Below are positions 21,945 through 33,761 of a stretch of 64,000 nucleotides of DNA, one piece after another. A model generated the notes under the pieces. That model made no database searches. It saw nothing but the letters and a program-made list of their open reading frames with translations, and was not told the origin of the DNA. Source of the DNA: Calvatia gigantea (lineage: Eukaryota; Basidiomycota; Agaricomycetes; Agaricales; Lycoperdaceae); contig JACAAK010000012.1 in assembly GCA_025093985.1 (NCBI GenBank), forward strand, positions 62,001-126,000. Direction: 5' to 3'. Each line of letters starts with the position of its first letter. Positions within the stretch are counted from its first letter, which is position 1. The position numbers and the translations under genes were made by a program.

Positions 21945-22673
21945 GGAAAGTCGTGGTTCTCCTGTCGTTGCTCAAGGTCCAGTCAGCGAGAATGCTCAGT
22001 AGAATACTTCTTTTGGTGTAAGTTAACCAAACTCGCAGAATTGTCGCTACCAATGTGATTCCGTTTCATCATAATGACTGAAATAGTACAATCACCGCCC
22101 CAGCCCAAGCGATGTCGGACAGCTCCAATCAAACCTGGTAGCGACGCTTAAGATTTGAAAGGGAGGAAAGATGCCCATGGGAATGGAGGGTGACATGTCT
22201 TTAGGTCCTGGAGCGTAAAATATTGACCGTGGATATATGGGAACCGTTCGCCCAGAATTCTTCAATGCAGCAGCAACCGATGCTGCGAAGTTGACTTGGT
22301 ACCGACTAAAGTGTGAATGAGGCAGCCTTTATCGTTACCTGGAATCTGACTCCAAACTATGGTAGTCACAAGATCGAAAATTACAAGTCAATGATAGCCG
22401 ATATTCGCCACGCCGTGACGTGTCACAGGCCATCTGCTCTTTTCGAAGTCTTGCCCATCAGCTTCTCATCGACATCTCAGCACCAGATTGTTTACCGCCC
22501 AATCCCCGTACGATAGCCCCCCCCCACCACGACCCCGAAACCCCGTCTCTTCAGAATTTGTGCCATTTCCCAGGTGTTGACGGGTCATCCCACAGACTGA
22601 GCGTCAATCACGAAATCGAGCTGATGGCACCCAGGGCGAATTATATACATCAAGACCTTGTTTCCTGAGCGTG
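21945..22673. other. Intergenic; nothing supported
   Basis: Short frames only. This is the downstream flank of the GTPase and upstream flank of the F-box/LRR gene, which are on the same strand. Confidence 0.4.
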
Positions 22674-24288
22674 ATGCAACCCATTAACAACCTCGATGTA
22701 TGGTCCGAGATTCTGCGATACTTCGAAATCTCGTTCGCCCATGATAGCAAGGAAGTTATCCAACTCAAAAGGCGTACCATCCTTTCTGTTTCCTTGACCT
22801 CAACCACCCTCTCTGACATCGCCCTCGATGAGTTATGGAGGTCCATGGAGTCCCTCGAGCCCATCGTACATGTTCTCAATGCGTCCCTAAACAGTCCAGC
22901 AGATGTGCTCCGGTATTACGATGCAGACTTGGACTTCTGGGTGAGCGCCAACAGTCATTGGGAGAGTACTCTTGATCATGAAACATTTTGTCAAGGAAAT
23001 CTCATTTTCTGCTACTGGGGCAAGTCGCTGCTTCCCTCGAGTACTCCAGTACCTCTCCCGAATTCACTCCCTTCACTTTGCCACATTCCCGACCCACAAA
23101 GATTATGCCCTCTGGGTTGGTCTCTCAAACCTCGATCAGCTCTATCCTCTTTGTCCCAACATACAGAAAATCTTCTTGGGCCCTGGAATTGGCAATCCTC
23201 AGGCAGTCAACGCGCTCGCGAGGCTCATCTCCCCTACATTGCAGAGCATCGTTTTCTCGGATACCGTATCCACTGGTTCCGGTGATGCGGTAATATCCAC
23301 ACTTTTGAATACACTGAGGTGCAACGGTATCCAATTACTTGAAGTTTCGTACCGCGGAGTCACATCCTCTCACATCATTCAACAAATTTGCCAGTTTTCA
23401 ACCCTTCGCTCTATCACCATCCAGTCCAGCCTACACAGTGGTAGTCTCCTGGGAAAAGATAATGTCCAGTTCTTTCGCGCTCCGGAGAGCCTCACCAAGC
23501 TGGATCTCTATCTCAACGTTTTCCAGGCCGATGCACCGGGAAATTGGATAGCACACTTGCGGTCACTTTCCACCCTTCGCTTATCCGGCTCGTGGAATAG
23601 CATTTATTGGTGTATCAATGACAACGTCTGCACATCCCTCCAGTCCCTTTCGCTACATCCAGTGCCCGGTACGACCATCTGCCACGGGGTGATGCACGAC
23701 GTCTTTTCTTGCATGTCGCTTGCATTTCCTAATCTTCAATCGCTCTGCATTGGCACCGGTTGGGGGAAACGGTACGGGCCTGTGACACTTTCGGATATCA
23801 TGATGTTGCGTGAAAGACCGATGGAAATTCTGGAGTTACACCATGTCCCCGTCAATCTTTCCACGGCCGATGTCATTGATATATTCACAGCTTGGCCGTC
23901 TCTCAAGCGCCTATCCATTATACCATCGTGGGGATTTGGCGTTGCGTGCGATGCAAATATCTTCCTTTCCTTTTTATCCAACCACGCACACAAATTATAT
24001 GATCTAGTTCTTCCTTTCGATTTCGCGTCTTTGTCTGTGACGCCTTTTCTGCCGCCGACGAAATGCGTGTGCCCTTTGCAGAAGCTTGACCTATCCTTGG
24101 CTCAAAACCTTCCCCAAACCTTACCCGAGAAGCTCACCCTGTGCCGCAACCTCGTTTCACTCCTCCCGAAACTCGTCTATTTGTGCGGTGCTGAGCACAG
24201 TGGCAGCCCGGATGTGGTCCAGGATTTACAAGCAATTATTAGGGCCATGCAAGACGTCGTTTCCCTTCGTCCTGGGAAACGTGCATAA
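22674..24288 (+). CDS. F-box/LRR-type protein
   Basis: Probable substrate-recognition subunit of an SCF ubiquitin ligase, by family architecture. The N-terminal exon (NLDVWSEILRYFEIS... LSDIALDELWRSM) has the F-box-like helices seen in mushroom F-box proteins. One intron at 22941-22995 (GTGAGC to AAG) joins DLDFW to EISFSATGASR. The rest, about 430 residues, shows irregular leucine-rich repeats (SLTKLDLYLNVF, LSTLRLSGSW, MEILELHHVPV, SLKRLSIIPSW). It is intact, unlike its relatives at 50405-51510 and 51828-53455, which share the same exon structure. The track-like start at GTG 22671 was rejected for ATG 22674. Confidence 0.75.
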
Positions 24289-24680
24289 TGATCACGTGTT
24301 ATGTACCGTGTTTATGTACAACAAACTTTTTTACTCTATTCTAATCAAACTCCACTATGAATGTAGCATGCTATTGCGAGCCTCCATGTAACGAGTCATC
24401 CATGTAACGAGCCATCCACGATATAAACACGATCTGTGACATGAAACGAGGAAGTTACTTCTTCCTTTGAAAAAGTCATCGGGTACTTTTACTCCTACTC
24501 CACCAAACCCAAATTGGACATCGAACTCAAGAAATTGCGCAGGGTGTGTTAGAGTTTGTAAGGGACTGGGGAACCTGACCAAGGAAAACTCTGATTGAAG
24601 TGAACTAAGCGTTGAGGAAACCCTCAACCATAATAAAATACGTAACATTGGGACTCATGACAGTGGATCAGTGAAATAAA

Positions 24681-25783
24681 TCAAAGTCGAGCGGTTCGAC
24701 TGCACCCCTCCTCTTCCTCGCCCTTGTGGTCGGGCCTACATCCACCATCATAACCCAAAGAATAAGCGTACTGGAACCAAGACTTACCAGGCGTGCCAGG
24801 ACCACGGTTACGAATGAAATTAAGACCAGGAGAAAACCACGCAACCCCGAGCAGGAAGGTGATAGCTCTCTGAGCCCAAAAGAGGCTCATTAAAACCCAA
24901 GTAGTAAACCGCAGTTCTTGGAAACCAAACGAAGGTTTGTCGTTGTTTTGAAGAGAAAAGACAGCTACGCTCCACATGCTCTCAAAGGTGTGACGGAGAG
25001 CCCTGCGTACAGGAGAGCGAGAGGGTCGCAACTGCTCATGGGGGGCTGCTATCCCAGTGAGCGATTGAAGCCTCAAAGCTCCACCGGCCTCAAGATCCGA
25101 GGGAACGGACTCCGTGAAGTCTCCGAAAGGGTGGATTGGATCTGCCTGGTACTGCGGAGAGGGGGGAGTATGGGAGACAGGGGATATGTTGAGTTCACCC
25201 AAGGCGTGAATCTGCCTGACCGCCAATTTTTTCACTTCAGCAAACCGCCATTGAATAGCGAGGCGTAAAACCGCCTTCCAGTCGTCCAGCGTATTGTCGT
25301 AAAGGGAGTATCGCCTGACAATATAGTATGAGGTTAAATCGTATAGATGTAGCCACAAGAGCCTTTGTAGCACACCGTGCTGCATACGTACGGGTTGAAG
25401 AAAACCCCACACAGCTGCGCGAAGTCGCCAGGAGTCACTTTACCTTCCGGTCGAATGATAATAGTATATAGAGGGGTGCATTCTTTGTCAATTTCCGATC
25501 GCGGGGGGTCCCGTCCTGTAGTCTTGGGGCCTGTTCCTGCTCCCGAGAGGCAATTGCGAAAAACTTCGGACTCCCGAGTGAAAAACATAGAGGCGACCCT
25601 AAAAATTGTACCCCCCACCTAATATTTGTAAATTGGTCCGGGGATTAAACTGTATCACGAATCAAACGTTAAACTCACAACGACGATCAAATCGCCTTCA
25701 TTCTGGTAATATTCAGGATGCTTGTCGAAAGCAGTAAGGTCGTCGATACTGATCGTAGGCATTGGGGACGCGTTGAAGTTCAT
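24681..25783 (-). CDS. BTB/POZ domain protein
   Basis: A probable BTB-domain protein of the large mushroom family; such domains mediate dimerisation or Cullin-3 binding. Exon 1 (ISIDDLTAFDKHPEYY... GDLIVV) joins across an intron at about 25623-25680 to FRVASMFFTRESEVFRNCLSG, the usual BTB core, then TIIIRPEGKVTPGDFAQLCGVFFNP. A second intron (about 25314-25389) leads to LDDWKAVLRLAIQWRFAEVKKLAVRQI, the characteristic helical part after BTB. C-terminal residues (DLEAGGALRLQSLTGIAAPHEQL) keep the family pattern, while the last 60 residues look atypical and may contain another intron. Start at ATG 25783. Confidence 0.65.
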
Positions 25784-26126
25784 TCTACGGTATCTCCTTC
25801 TCTTATGAATCTACAGAAACGTTGTCAAGTGCCAGGTTCTGGTTCCCCTGCACGAGGTCACCTGCATGTTTGCGACTCCGTCTCCGTTTCTCGATCGCTA
25901 CGCATGGCTGATTGCGGGCGAGCGGATTAAGTGGATATAGGAAAACAGTAAGGTTCTCCAACGTAAGAGATGCCTGTTCTTCTTCGAACTGCCACACACC
26001 TGGAAAGGTAGGGAAAAAAAAGCGTTACAAAAGTAGCCTACTCATTTCATCTTCCTCAGTCTTGGACAGAAAAGAGGTGCGCGTTAGCCGGCGTGTCCAA
26101 GGTAGCAACATTTCCGTAAAAAACCT

Positions 26127-26990
26127 TCAGCAGTCGGGAGGGGAGAAGGACATATATATACTCAAGTAAGCTGACACCACGAGCCACCAGCCCGTCAGAA
26201 GGTTCGGAGCGGCAGGCAACATGACTCGCTTTAACCGCCTCAGCATGCCCTGGCCAGGCTGGATTTGGACAAAACGCTTCTTATCGTGATAGACAAGCTC
26301 CAACACACTACCCATCCAAACGCGAACAATATACATCAACATTCTTGGCAACTAATATCACGTATTTGGAAAGGTTTGGAAGAGTTTCCACCAGCGACTG
26401 AGCCTCGTGATAACACGTATAGACTAACTTCCGCACGAAGAGCTATTTACACTTGGGTTGCGTAGTTGTAGATCGGGTAGTGGGGGCACGAGGAGTCGCA
26501 TGGCATTTGTGGGTGCCTTTTCATCGCTATTCGCATCAAGGTCGGGAGGTGGTAATCTGGGAACCGCGACAGAGTTTGGTTGGTCTCGTAGAGCTAGGGA
26601 CGGGTAGACATCCGAACACGATCCACGTGCATTTACCAAAGTTGCGCATTGGAGACATAATCTTTGTATGTACTTGACGAAATCCTTACCAGAAGGATTC
26701 AAGGACGGCCTTCCACAAGTTTTCTCTCTTCGAAAATCGCGCATTACCGCCTACAATCCGGTTGCGCACCACATGGATATCCACTGGTCGTGGGTTATTC
26801 AGGGTTACCCTTTCGAAAAAGGGAAACGGATTGCCTTTAGGATATCTCATCTCAGTTTTTGCGACTGCAGAAACGATATACCCGACACGTTTTCGGGACT
26901 GTTTGTTCTTTTCTGGTATCCGCTCCCGCATCACCTGTAACTCCACAACATATCAAGCTTCGGTGCTGTGGCACGGATGTCCTGACACCC
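26127..26990 (-). pseudogene. Truncated copy of the Asn-Cys/coiled-coil family gene
   Basis: A decayed relative of the gene at 30760-32217. Matching pieces in the same order are MELQVMRERIPEKNK and YIVSAVAKTEM (about 26850-26946), FFERVTLNNPRP, and at the 3' side MLMYIVRVWMGSVLELVYHDKK and VQIQPGQGML (about 26240-26350). The conserved Asn-Cys segment before MYIVRVW is disrupted, the coiled-coil tail is missing, and there are frame changes between the pieces. No intact protein can be made. Confidence 0.7.
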
Positions 26991-27293
26991 CAGCCATGAA
27001 AGGGTTGTCTTCCAGTGAGCCGGACAATTACTGAATCAGGATAGTTGGCTGCTATGTTTTGGGTTTTGAAGGACCCCCTTAATTGGTGGGAGGGGCAATT
27101 TTGAAATTTGGGGGACGGTAGAACGCGCTTAACATGGCTCGGCCCTCACCCATTTTGCCGACTTCTGTCTGAACCCTCGTACCGACGTCCTCCCGTTCTG
27201 GGTCCGAAACTTTTCCAAACGTCCGAACATGCCTGCCTATTATTATCTTGGGTTTTCTCGACATCAGACTATGGTAGAAGTCAAGGGAACCTC

Positions 27294-30200
27294 ATGCGTT
27301 TTTTACTTGCCGTTTTTCCGGTGCTTTTGTCCCTCCTCGCTCCAGGTGCATCCCCTGCAGGGGATCCTAAATTTGTTCCCCCTGCGGATGCTCTAGCTTA
27401 TTTAAAATCGTTCCCTTTCAATGAAACTCTTCGTCAAAATGTCTCAACCAAAGTGGCTCATGTCTTCGACTTTTACACTTTTGAAGATTATTACCTTAAG
27501 TCTCCGCCCCTCTTTCAAGAGTCGACTGCCAATATCCGGGCGAGACTAGTCAGGATCAACAATACCATGTATGAGGTATGCTCCAGGCATCCTCCCTGAT
27601 AACACCTGTTGAATTTTTTTCTCAGCAAACCGATTATGATTTCAACATTAACCTCTATGATTTTATTACTCAACTGAATGACAGACATACTCGTACGGGA
27701 CTCCATGATTCAGGAAAATTCTTGTGGATATCTTCGTTGCTATTGGCTTAGGCTGGTTCCCGAACTGTTGCCTGATGTTCCAAAATATCCTTCCAGCACC
27801 TCTGGTCAATATTGAGGTAGACGGCATCCAAGGCGTTTTCATTGCCCCTGACTCTGTAGAACTTCTTTCTCAACTGGGGCCGGAGCTCACTAGCTTCTTC
27901 GCCGCAATCGGCTTCAACTGGCAGCGACTTGCAGGTGCCAAGATAGTCGAAATTGCAGGAAGGAGGCCGTATGACTATGTCGCCTTCATTGCAAGGACAG
28001 TGTCTAGAAAATACCTGGACCAAATCTGGACCACGGTGTCAGAGTCAATTCCGTCGTTAGTAGCTACTGGACCTCCGGCAAGACCTTCTCTCAGCGTCTT
28101 GGAGACAACGCCGGCCCTACCGGTGTCAGGCAGACCTCGCTCAAGATGAAGTTGATCCCTGTCGGCTCCAGGAGGGTCGAGTCCGTTGATATTCCTTTCG
28201 TTTCCAATTACTTGGGTCCTCTCACATTTGCAGACAAGGATAGTTTGTAAGCGCTATTGTCCCTCACTCAATGACCTCAAGCAGCTGATTTCTTCCCGTT
28301 TTTAGCTGGGCAACCAATTGCGGTGCCACCGACGCAACCCATGGAATCGACCTCAAACAATTGAAGTTTAAAAATCCCCTGCCTCCTAAACGTCCCATAG
28401 CCAAAATCATTGACAAGTCCAACATCAACGCCATCAACCTGCCACCCCCGTTCCTCCCAATGTAACAGCTGCCCCAGGAAGCGGAGGCGTCATTAAATCA
28501 TTTATCCTGCCTGAAAATAAGACCGGAGTGGTAAGGGACCCAGTGATGTCCCTTTAGTTCGAGACTAACGTCGTCGTCATATTGTCTTTGACTTATTCCT
28601 TGACAACCACCGGGATGAAGCATGGTAATTTTATTAAATTCTACTCACCCAGATGTTTGTGGGATCTTTTAGAGGCGACTTTATCGACTTCCAATTGGAT
28701 TTTCTTCATACCATCGACGCCTTCAAGGCAGCTAACGTTACCCAAGTGTTACTTGATCTTACAAACAACGGTGGTGCGTGCGCGTTTATGTTACTTGTTC
28801 TCGTAACTGAAAACGTCGGAAGGCGGTTTCTTGTGCCTTGGTCAGTTCTTGCATCAAGTTTTTGCCGGTTCTAGCTTTGGTTACCCGGACGTTACTCGCT
28901 CATTCGTGGTAGATTAAACTGGCAATGATTGGTGACATGACTCTAGCGGATTTGTTACGGGTAACCGAGCCAACCCCTTCGCCCAGAATATCATTGCAGC
29001 TAACATGGCATTGGGCCTTGATGTTCAACACACATTCTACACCGCAAATAGCTGTACGCGCCATTCTCTTCAATTTTTGCCCCATCACCTCGGTTTTTTA
29101 CGAGAGGCGAGGTATGGTCCTAAACTGATGTGTTTACATTTTCCTGCTTGGAATAGGGGCCTTCGTGAACGGAACTCGAATGTCACCATCATTCAATTAC
29201 TTGAACCCCTCTTTACCATTTGTCGTGAACGGCCGTCAAGATCCTACTTCTCAGCGCTTCCATGTCCATGTCATACTTTGCATATGACTTCTGCCTCCAA
29301 ACGACTTAACTCTTGAACAGGATATTTGCGAAACGTCGTTCTTCCCTATTCCACCAGACCCTCCCTTTGACCTTAGGTTCGTACGCCTTACACCTCTAAA
29401 ATGTTCTCAGTTGTATTTATGTATTGTGTTGATGCCCCTGTCGACGTTATCCACCGCAGCAGAGTGGCAATCGGTAAGTGAAATATCCTTACGTGCTCCC
29501 CCGATCAAATTCTTACCATCCGCCCGCTACTTTCCTCGAACTGACGACCAAACAAACCACGAATTCTGATCACTTTTTTTCCTCGACATACTACATTATC
29601 TCTCTGGCGTGAGCGCTCGCGTAAAATGTTGAAGGAGCAATGGCAATTGCGCATCGACGTGTGCAATGTTTAACACAGTAATGAAAGAGCGACACAATAC
29701 CGGGATTGTGGTCTTTGTTGGGAAACCTGGAGAGAGGATCGAATTTAAGGGTGAGTGAAAGTTCGTTGTTCAGGTTTGTTGAGCAGTTTCTGATGTTCAG
29801 ATTTTACCTTCGTGTGCATTCCATGATCTTCAAATGTGACCCTTGTATTATCGTGACTCATGGTCTCGGCGATTCAAACCGGACATGCTTGAAATAAATA
29901 GGTATGGCGGGGAATCAGGTGTCGGAATGGGTAGATATCGATACAGAGATTAAAATTGCTGGGGTTAAGGCCGTAAGTTGGAATTGTTTAACAGAGGACG
30001 TCGGTCAAATTCACCACCCCCAAGGACCCGCTTGCGCCTCCCGACCTGTAAGTATATTTTGAGAACGTCGATATGGATGATTCGCTGAGGGTTTGGACGG
30101 TCTTGTATCAGGAAATTTCCGGTACGTGGAATCTGTGAAAGCCCTCTCCATAACACTTATTAATTGCGTGTAGTCATAACTGGAAGACAGGTGAGTTTGG

Positions 30201-30460
30201 TGTTTGCCGTGAAAACGACTATGGTTGAGAGAATTTCAGCCTGAAGTTTTTTCGACGAGAACACCCCTATTGGTAGGGTTCTTTGACTTTCTAAGGATAG
30301 AATGGAACTCGTTTGAAGGCGCAGCCTACAGGTCGGAACTGCCAACCCGTGAGTAACAAACCAATCCCAAGTCACGGTGATCTTGATGTTTTTCTTTTAG
30401 TCCGTTTCAGTTATACTGCCGAGACGTATAACAACCCCCAAGCGCTCTGGACTTTCGCGT
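27294..30460 (+). pseudogene. Secreted S41-family peptidase, decayed
   Basis: Remnant of a fungal tail-specific-protease-like (S41) secreted enzyme. ATG 27294 opens a signal peptide (FLLAVFPVLLSLLAPGASPA) and FVPPADALAYLKSFPFNETL. Further pieces follow in family order: TDYDFNINLYDFITQLNDRHT, FQNILPAPLVNIEVDGI, ARTVSRKYLDQ, VSSYWTSGKTFSQRLGD, FVGSFRGDF, VTQVLLDLTNNGG, SSFGYPD, NTVMKERHNTGIVVFVGKPG, MAGNQVSEWVDIDTEIK and TAETYNNPQALWTFA. Many introns are still recognisable. The frame is broken by an 11-bp partial duplication of CTGGACCAAAT (about 28016), a one-base loss before NVTAAPG (about 28460) and several later shifts. The number and size of lesions fit a true pseudogene better than sequencing noise. 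Confidence 0.75.
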
Positions 30461-30759
30461 AAGTGGATAGAAGTAAATGTTGGATTTCGAGGCTCTAACT
30501 TGTTGCAGAGGGCAAAGCGACTGTTAAATTGAGGGTAACACAACATTGATAGGATACCGAAGTTGTACCGGAAAATTGTATGTACGTTAATGATCGCTGA
30601 ACCACGACCATCCCAGTCTTGCTCCTTCCCAAGTTAGCCCATTTCGTATCAGTCAGACCTGAGAACGATTGACAATGCGTAAAACTGCAAATATGATATG
30701 GAAAAGGGACCCCGATGGTTAAGTTGGGGTGTGGGGGACCCAGTACCGCCTCTACGGTA

Positions 30760-32217
30760 CTACCCCAACTTCTTCAATCCCTTAAGCTTCCCACCTTCCA
30801 GGATGTTAGGTTTAGACCTGGAACCCCCACTTCCAGGCGTTTCCACCACATCTTTCCTTGAATCTGCCTGCTCTCCCTTGGTCTTTATTCCCCTTCTTTC
30901 CCCTGCGCCACTTCCCTCCATACGAACTTTTCTCTGGCGAGCGTCTGCCAAGGCTTTCTGTCGGGCCCTCATTTCCTGCTGCTTCGCAATCTCTCGATCC
31001 TTCTGCTCAAAAATCCGTTGAACCCTTTCTTCCGTCTTCTTCCGCATTTTGTCCATATCCGCAGTAAACTGTCGGTTAAGCGCTTCCTGCCGCTGCAACT
31101 CCTGCAATTCGATTTCTCTAAACATAGCCATGACCTACCCAGGAGGTTTTTGAGACGATCCAACAATAACGAATAAAAAAAAAAGTTACCCACGTCATCA
31201 ATATCGTCTGCAAATCGCCAATAATCTTCCACGAGAACCCGGACAGTATTATTCCTTGGCGTCTTAACGATCCTGATCACGTCCGAATAATCCTCCTTTT
31301 CTCTGTCCTTCTGCTTCTGACGTTGTTGCAATAGCTGCTGCTGCCGCTCGAACCACTCCAACATGTCCTGCCCAGGCTGGATTTGGACGACGCGCTTCTT
31401 ATCACGATGAACAAGCTCCAACACGCTTCCCGTCCAAACACGAACGATATGGACCATCATTCCCGGCAACCAATGACACGTATTAGGGAAGATCTGGAAG
31501 AGTTCCCTCGAGCGGTTGAGCCTCATGGTAATATAGACCAACTCCCACACAAAGAGCCATTTACATTTAGGTTGCGTAGTTGTAGGTCCCGGGGTGAGGG
31601 CGCGAGGAGTCGCAGTGGCATTTGTGGGTGTCTTCTCATCGTCATCTGCGTCAAGGTCGGGAGGTGGTAATCTGAGAACCGCGACAGTTTCGTCGGTCTC
31701 ATAGAGCCAAGGACGGGCAGATATCCGAACACGATCCACGTGCATATACCTAAGTCGTGCATTGGAGACATAGTCTTTGTACTTGACGAAGTCTTCATCA
31801 GAAGGACGGCCTTCCACAGGTTTCCCCTCTTCGAAAATTTCGCGTTCCCGCTTACGGTCCGGGTGCGCGCCACGTGGATCCCAACCAGTCGTGGGCTTTC
31901 TGTGCTTCACCCTCTCGAAAGTGAGATAATCCATTGCCTGTGGAATTTTTCGTCTCGGTTTTTGCGACTGTAGCGACGATGTACTCTCGACACGTTTTGG
32001 GGATGTCCTTTTTGGGTATCCGCTCCCGCATCACCCGTAACTCCACAACGTACCAAGCTTCTAAACCCAACTTTTGCTCCTTGATGTAATAGGCACTTGT
32101 AGGTGAGCCCCAAAAGTCTTCAATGGGATACGTATCGAGCCAATACCACCCATTAGGTTCCTTTTCCTTGGTTTTGATGCCAACAGCGCCCAGAACGGAA
32201 CGTAGACCCGAGCGCAT
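30760..32217 (-). CDS. Asn-Cys motif protein with coiled-coil tail (copy 1)
   Basis: A conserved hypothetical family of mushroom genomes as I read it; no function known. Start MRSGLRSVLGAVG (32217). The N-terminal domain has GLEAWYVVELRV and REYIVATVAKTE. After a one-base frame shift near 31920 comes FERVKHRKPTTGW, a linker, then WLFVWELVYITMRLNR and NTCHWLPGMMVHIVRVW. The Asn/Thr-Cys-His/Tyr-Trp pattern is reminiscent of the Asn-Cys motif of LRAT/NlpC-P60 papain-like folds, but that is inference. An intron at about 31132-31189 joins FADDIDD to VMAMFREIE. The tail is a charged coiled coil (MDKMRKKTEERVQRIFEQKD) ending GKLKGLKKLG. Related copies are at 26127-26990 and 33762-36126. Confidence 0.6.
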
Positions 32218-33761
32218 GAAGGGACTGAGCTATGACGGGAAGAACAATCGCTGTGTGGAAACCGAAGGAAGGGAGGCGAAGGCATATCTCGATTGTAATT
32301 GTGACAAGAGATTTGTCTGATTGACGCCTGTGTTCCGTTTCTGGAATCACAACATTTTTGTGACACCGCTGCTATTCTCTAGCTCAGGCGCTCCACCTCT
32401 TCTTTTACTTGGTCTAGCCACAGTGTGTTTTGTTCTCTCAGCTTCAATTGGTAGTCGCATTGCCACCATTTTTTGAGACGTTGTATCTGGGAGGGCCATT
32501 TCACTTCCTGCGTGTCCCGTATTTGCACTCCCACTGGTCGCTATCGTATCCAGGTCAAAATTCCATCGGGTCTAGCTTGCATTCGAGTGGTTACTGTATG
32601 CTCACACAATACTGTAAATGTCTTTCTGACCAAACGAAGTGACGATAATTCTGTGAGCCCGATCTTACACCTTCAAGAAGTATTCTACTGGGCGATCTCG
32701 CGAATTGGACTCTGAGCCGAGACGGGAGTGAGCCGAGACGGGAGAGAGCGGAGACGGGAGAGAGAGGGAGCGTACCGATCACCCCCTGTGGCGACAGGTT
32801 GGACGAACTCTCAGTATTCCGTATGGTCTTGGGGAAAGTGTCTGAGGGCTTGAAACGCCTTCAGGATGGAATCTGACACTCAGCCCTTCCGTCCGGAGCG
32901 AAATAGGAGTGAGGCGCTCATGGAACGTAGGACCTCTACCGTGAAGGCGACATTTATCATTGCGAGTCCAATACAAAAGTGGATATGGACCTCTCGGAAG
33001 CAGCTATCTAGTAAGTAGACATCCGAGAGATGTTCCCGAATGGTGGAACAATGACAGTTAGGATAATACTTCTATGTAGACGCCTGTGAACCTGCCAGCG
33101 TCAACATTTTTCCTTGGAATTCCAAATGTACGTATCGATGGGAGCGTGCTGAAGTGAGAGGGACTTGAAGGCGGTCAAGTAGGTTGACATAGCGGTGAGA
33201 TTATAAGTCGGACAAGTTTTCTAGACGGCAAGCGTGGGTGGTCGGTGCTTGCATACCATTCCCGGCATCACATGTGACAAGGAACTCGAAGCCACAAGCG
33301 CCCAATGTCTTAAACAGCAGACCGGTCAGATCTGCATGCCTACCGCAGGCGTGGAAGATTCCTGTTCCCTGTGTCGATTGCGAGGAGGCTAAATAGCGAC
33401 AAAAAAAATTCGACGTTGCGCATGGCTTTGAAATGAGGGTGGCTAGTAGGCCCCCGAAGGCAAGCACGGATGTGCTTTTGGGACACTACACATTGCCCGT
33501 GTGTGTTATCCATTAACGAGGGAAAGAAGGTGGGAAATAAGCCTGTGGCGTCCTCTTTCAAGGTAGAAATGGCCAGTGACTGACAACGAGCAGAGCGGAA
33601 CCCCCGTGACACGTCACGCCGCAGCGTACCAGTGCACCACCAACACCCTCTGCGCAAGAGTGTGAGGAAAGTACATTGTGATCTAATTACGAGTATCATA
33701 AACGCGATTGATGGTATGCCACTGTCCTGATGCGAGGGTATGAATTATCGAGCGCAAGGTA
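32218..33761. other. Intergenic; one short tandem repeat, no gene supported
   Basis: Minus-strand frames at 33201-33467 and 33340-33699 have no motif or splice support. See the short repeat at 32710-32770. Confidence 0.4.
32710..32770. repeat. Short tandem repeat, about 16-bp unit
   Basis: GAGCCGAGACGGGAGT is followed by GAGCCGAGACGGGAGA and then GAGCGGAGACGGGAGA, roughly three and a half imperfect copies. It is not in a supported gene. Confidence 0.7.
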
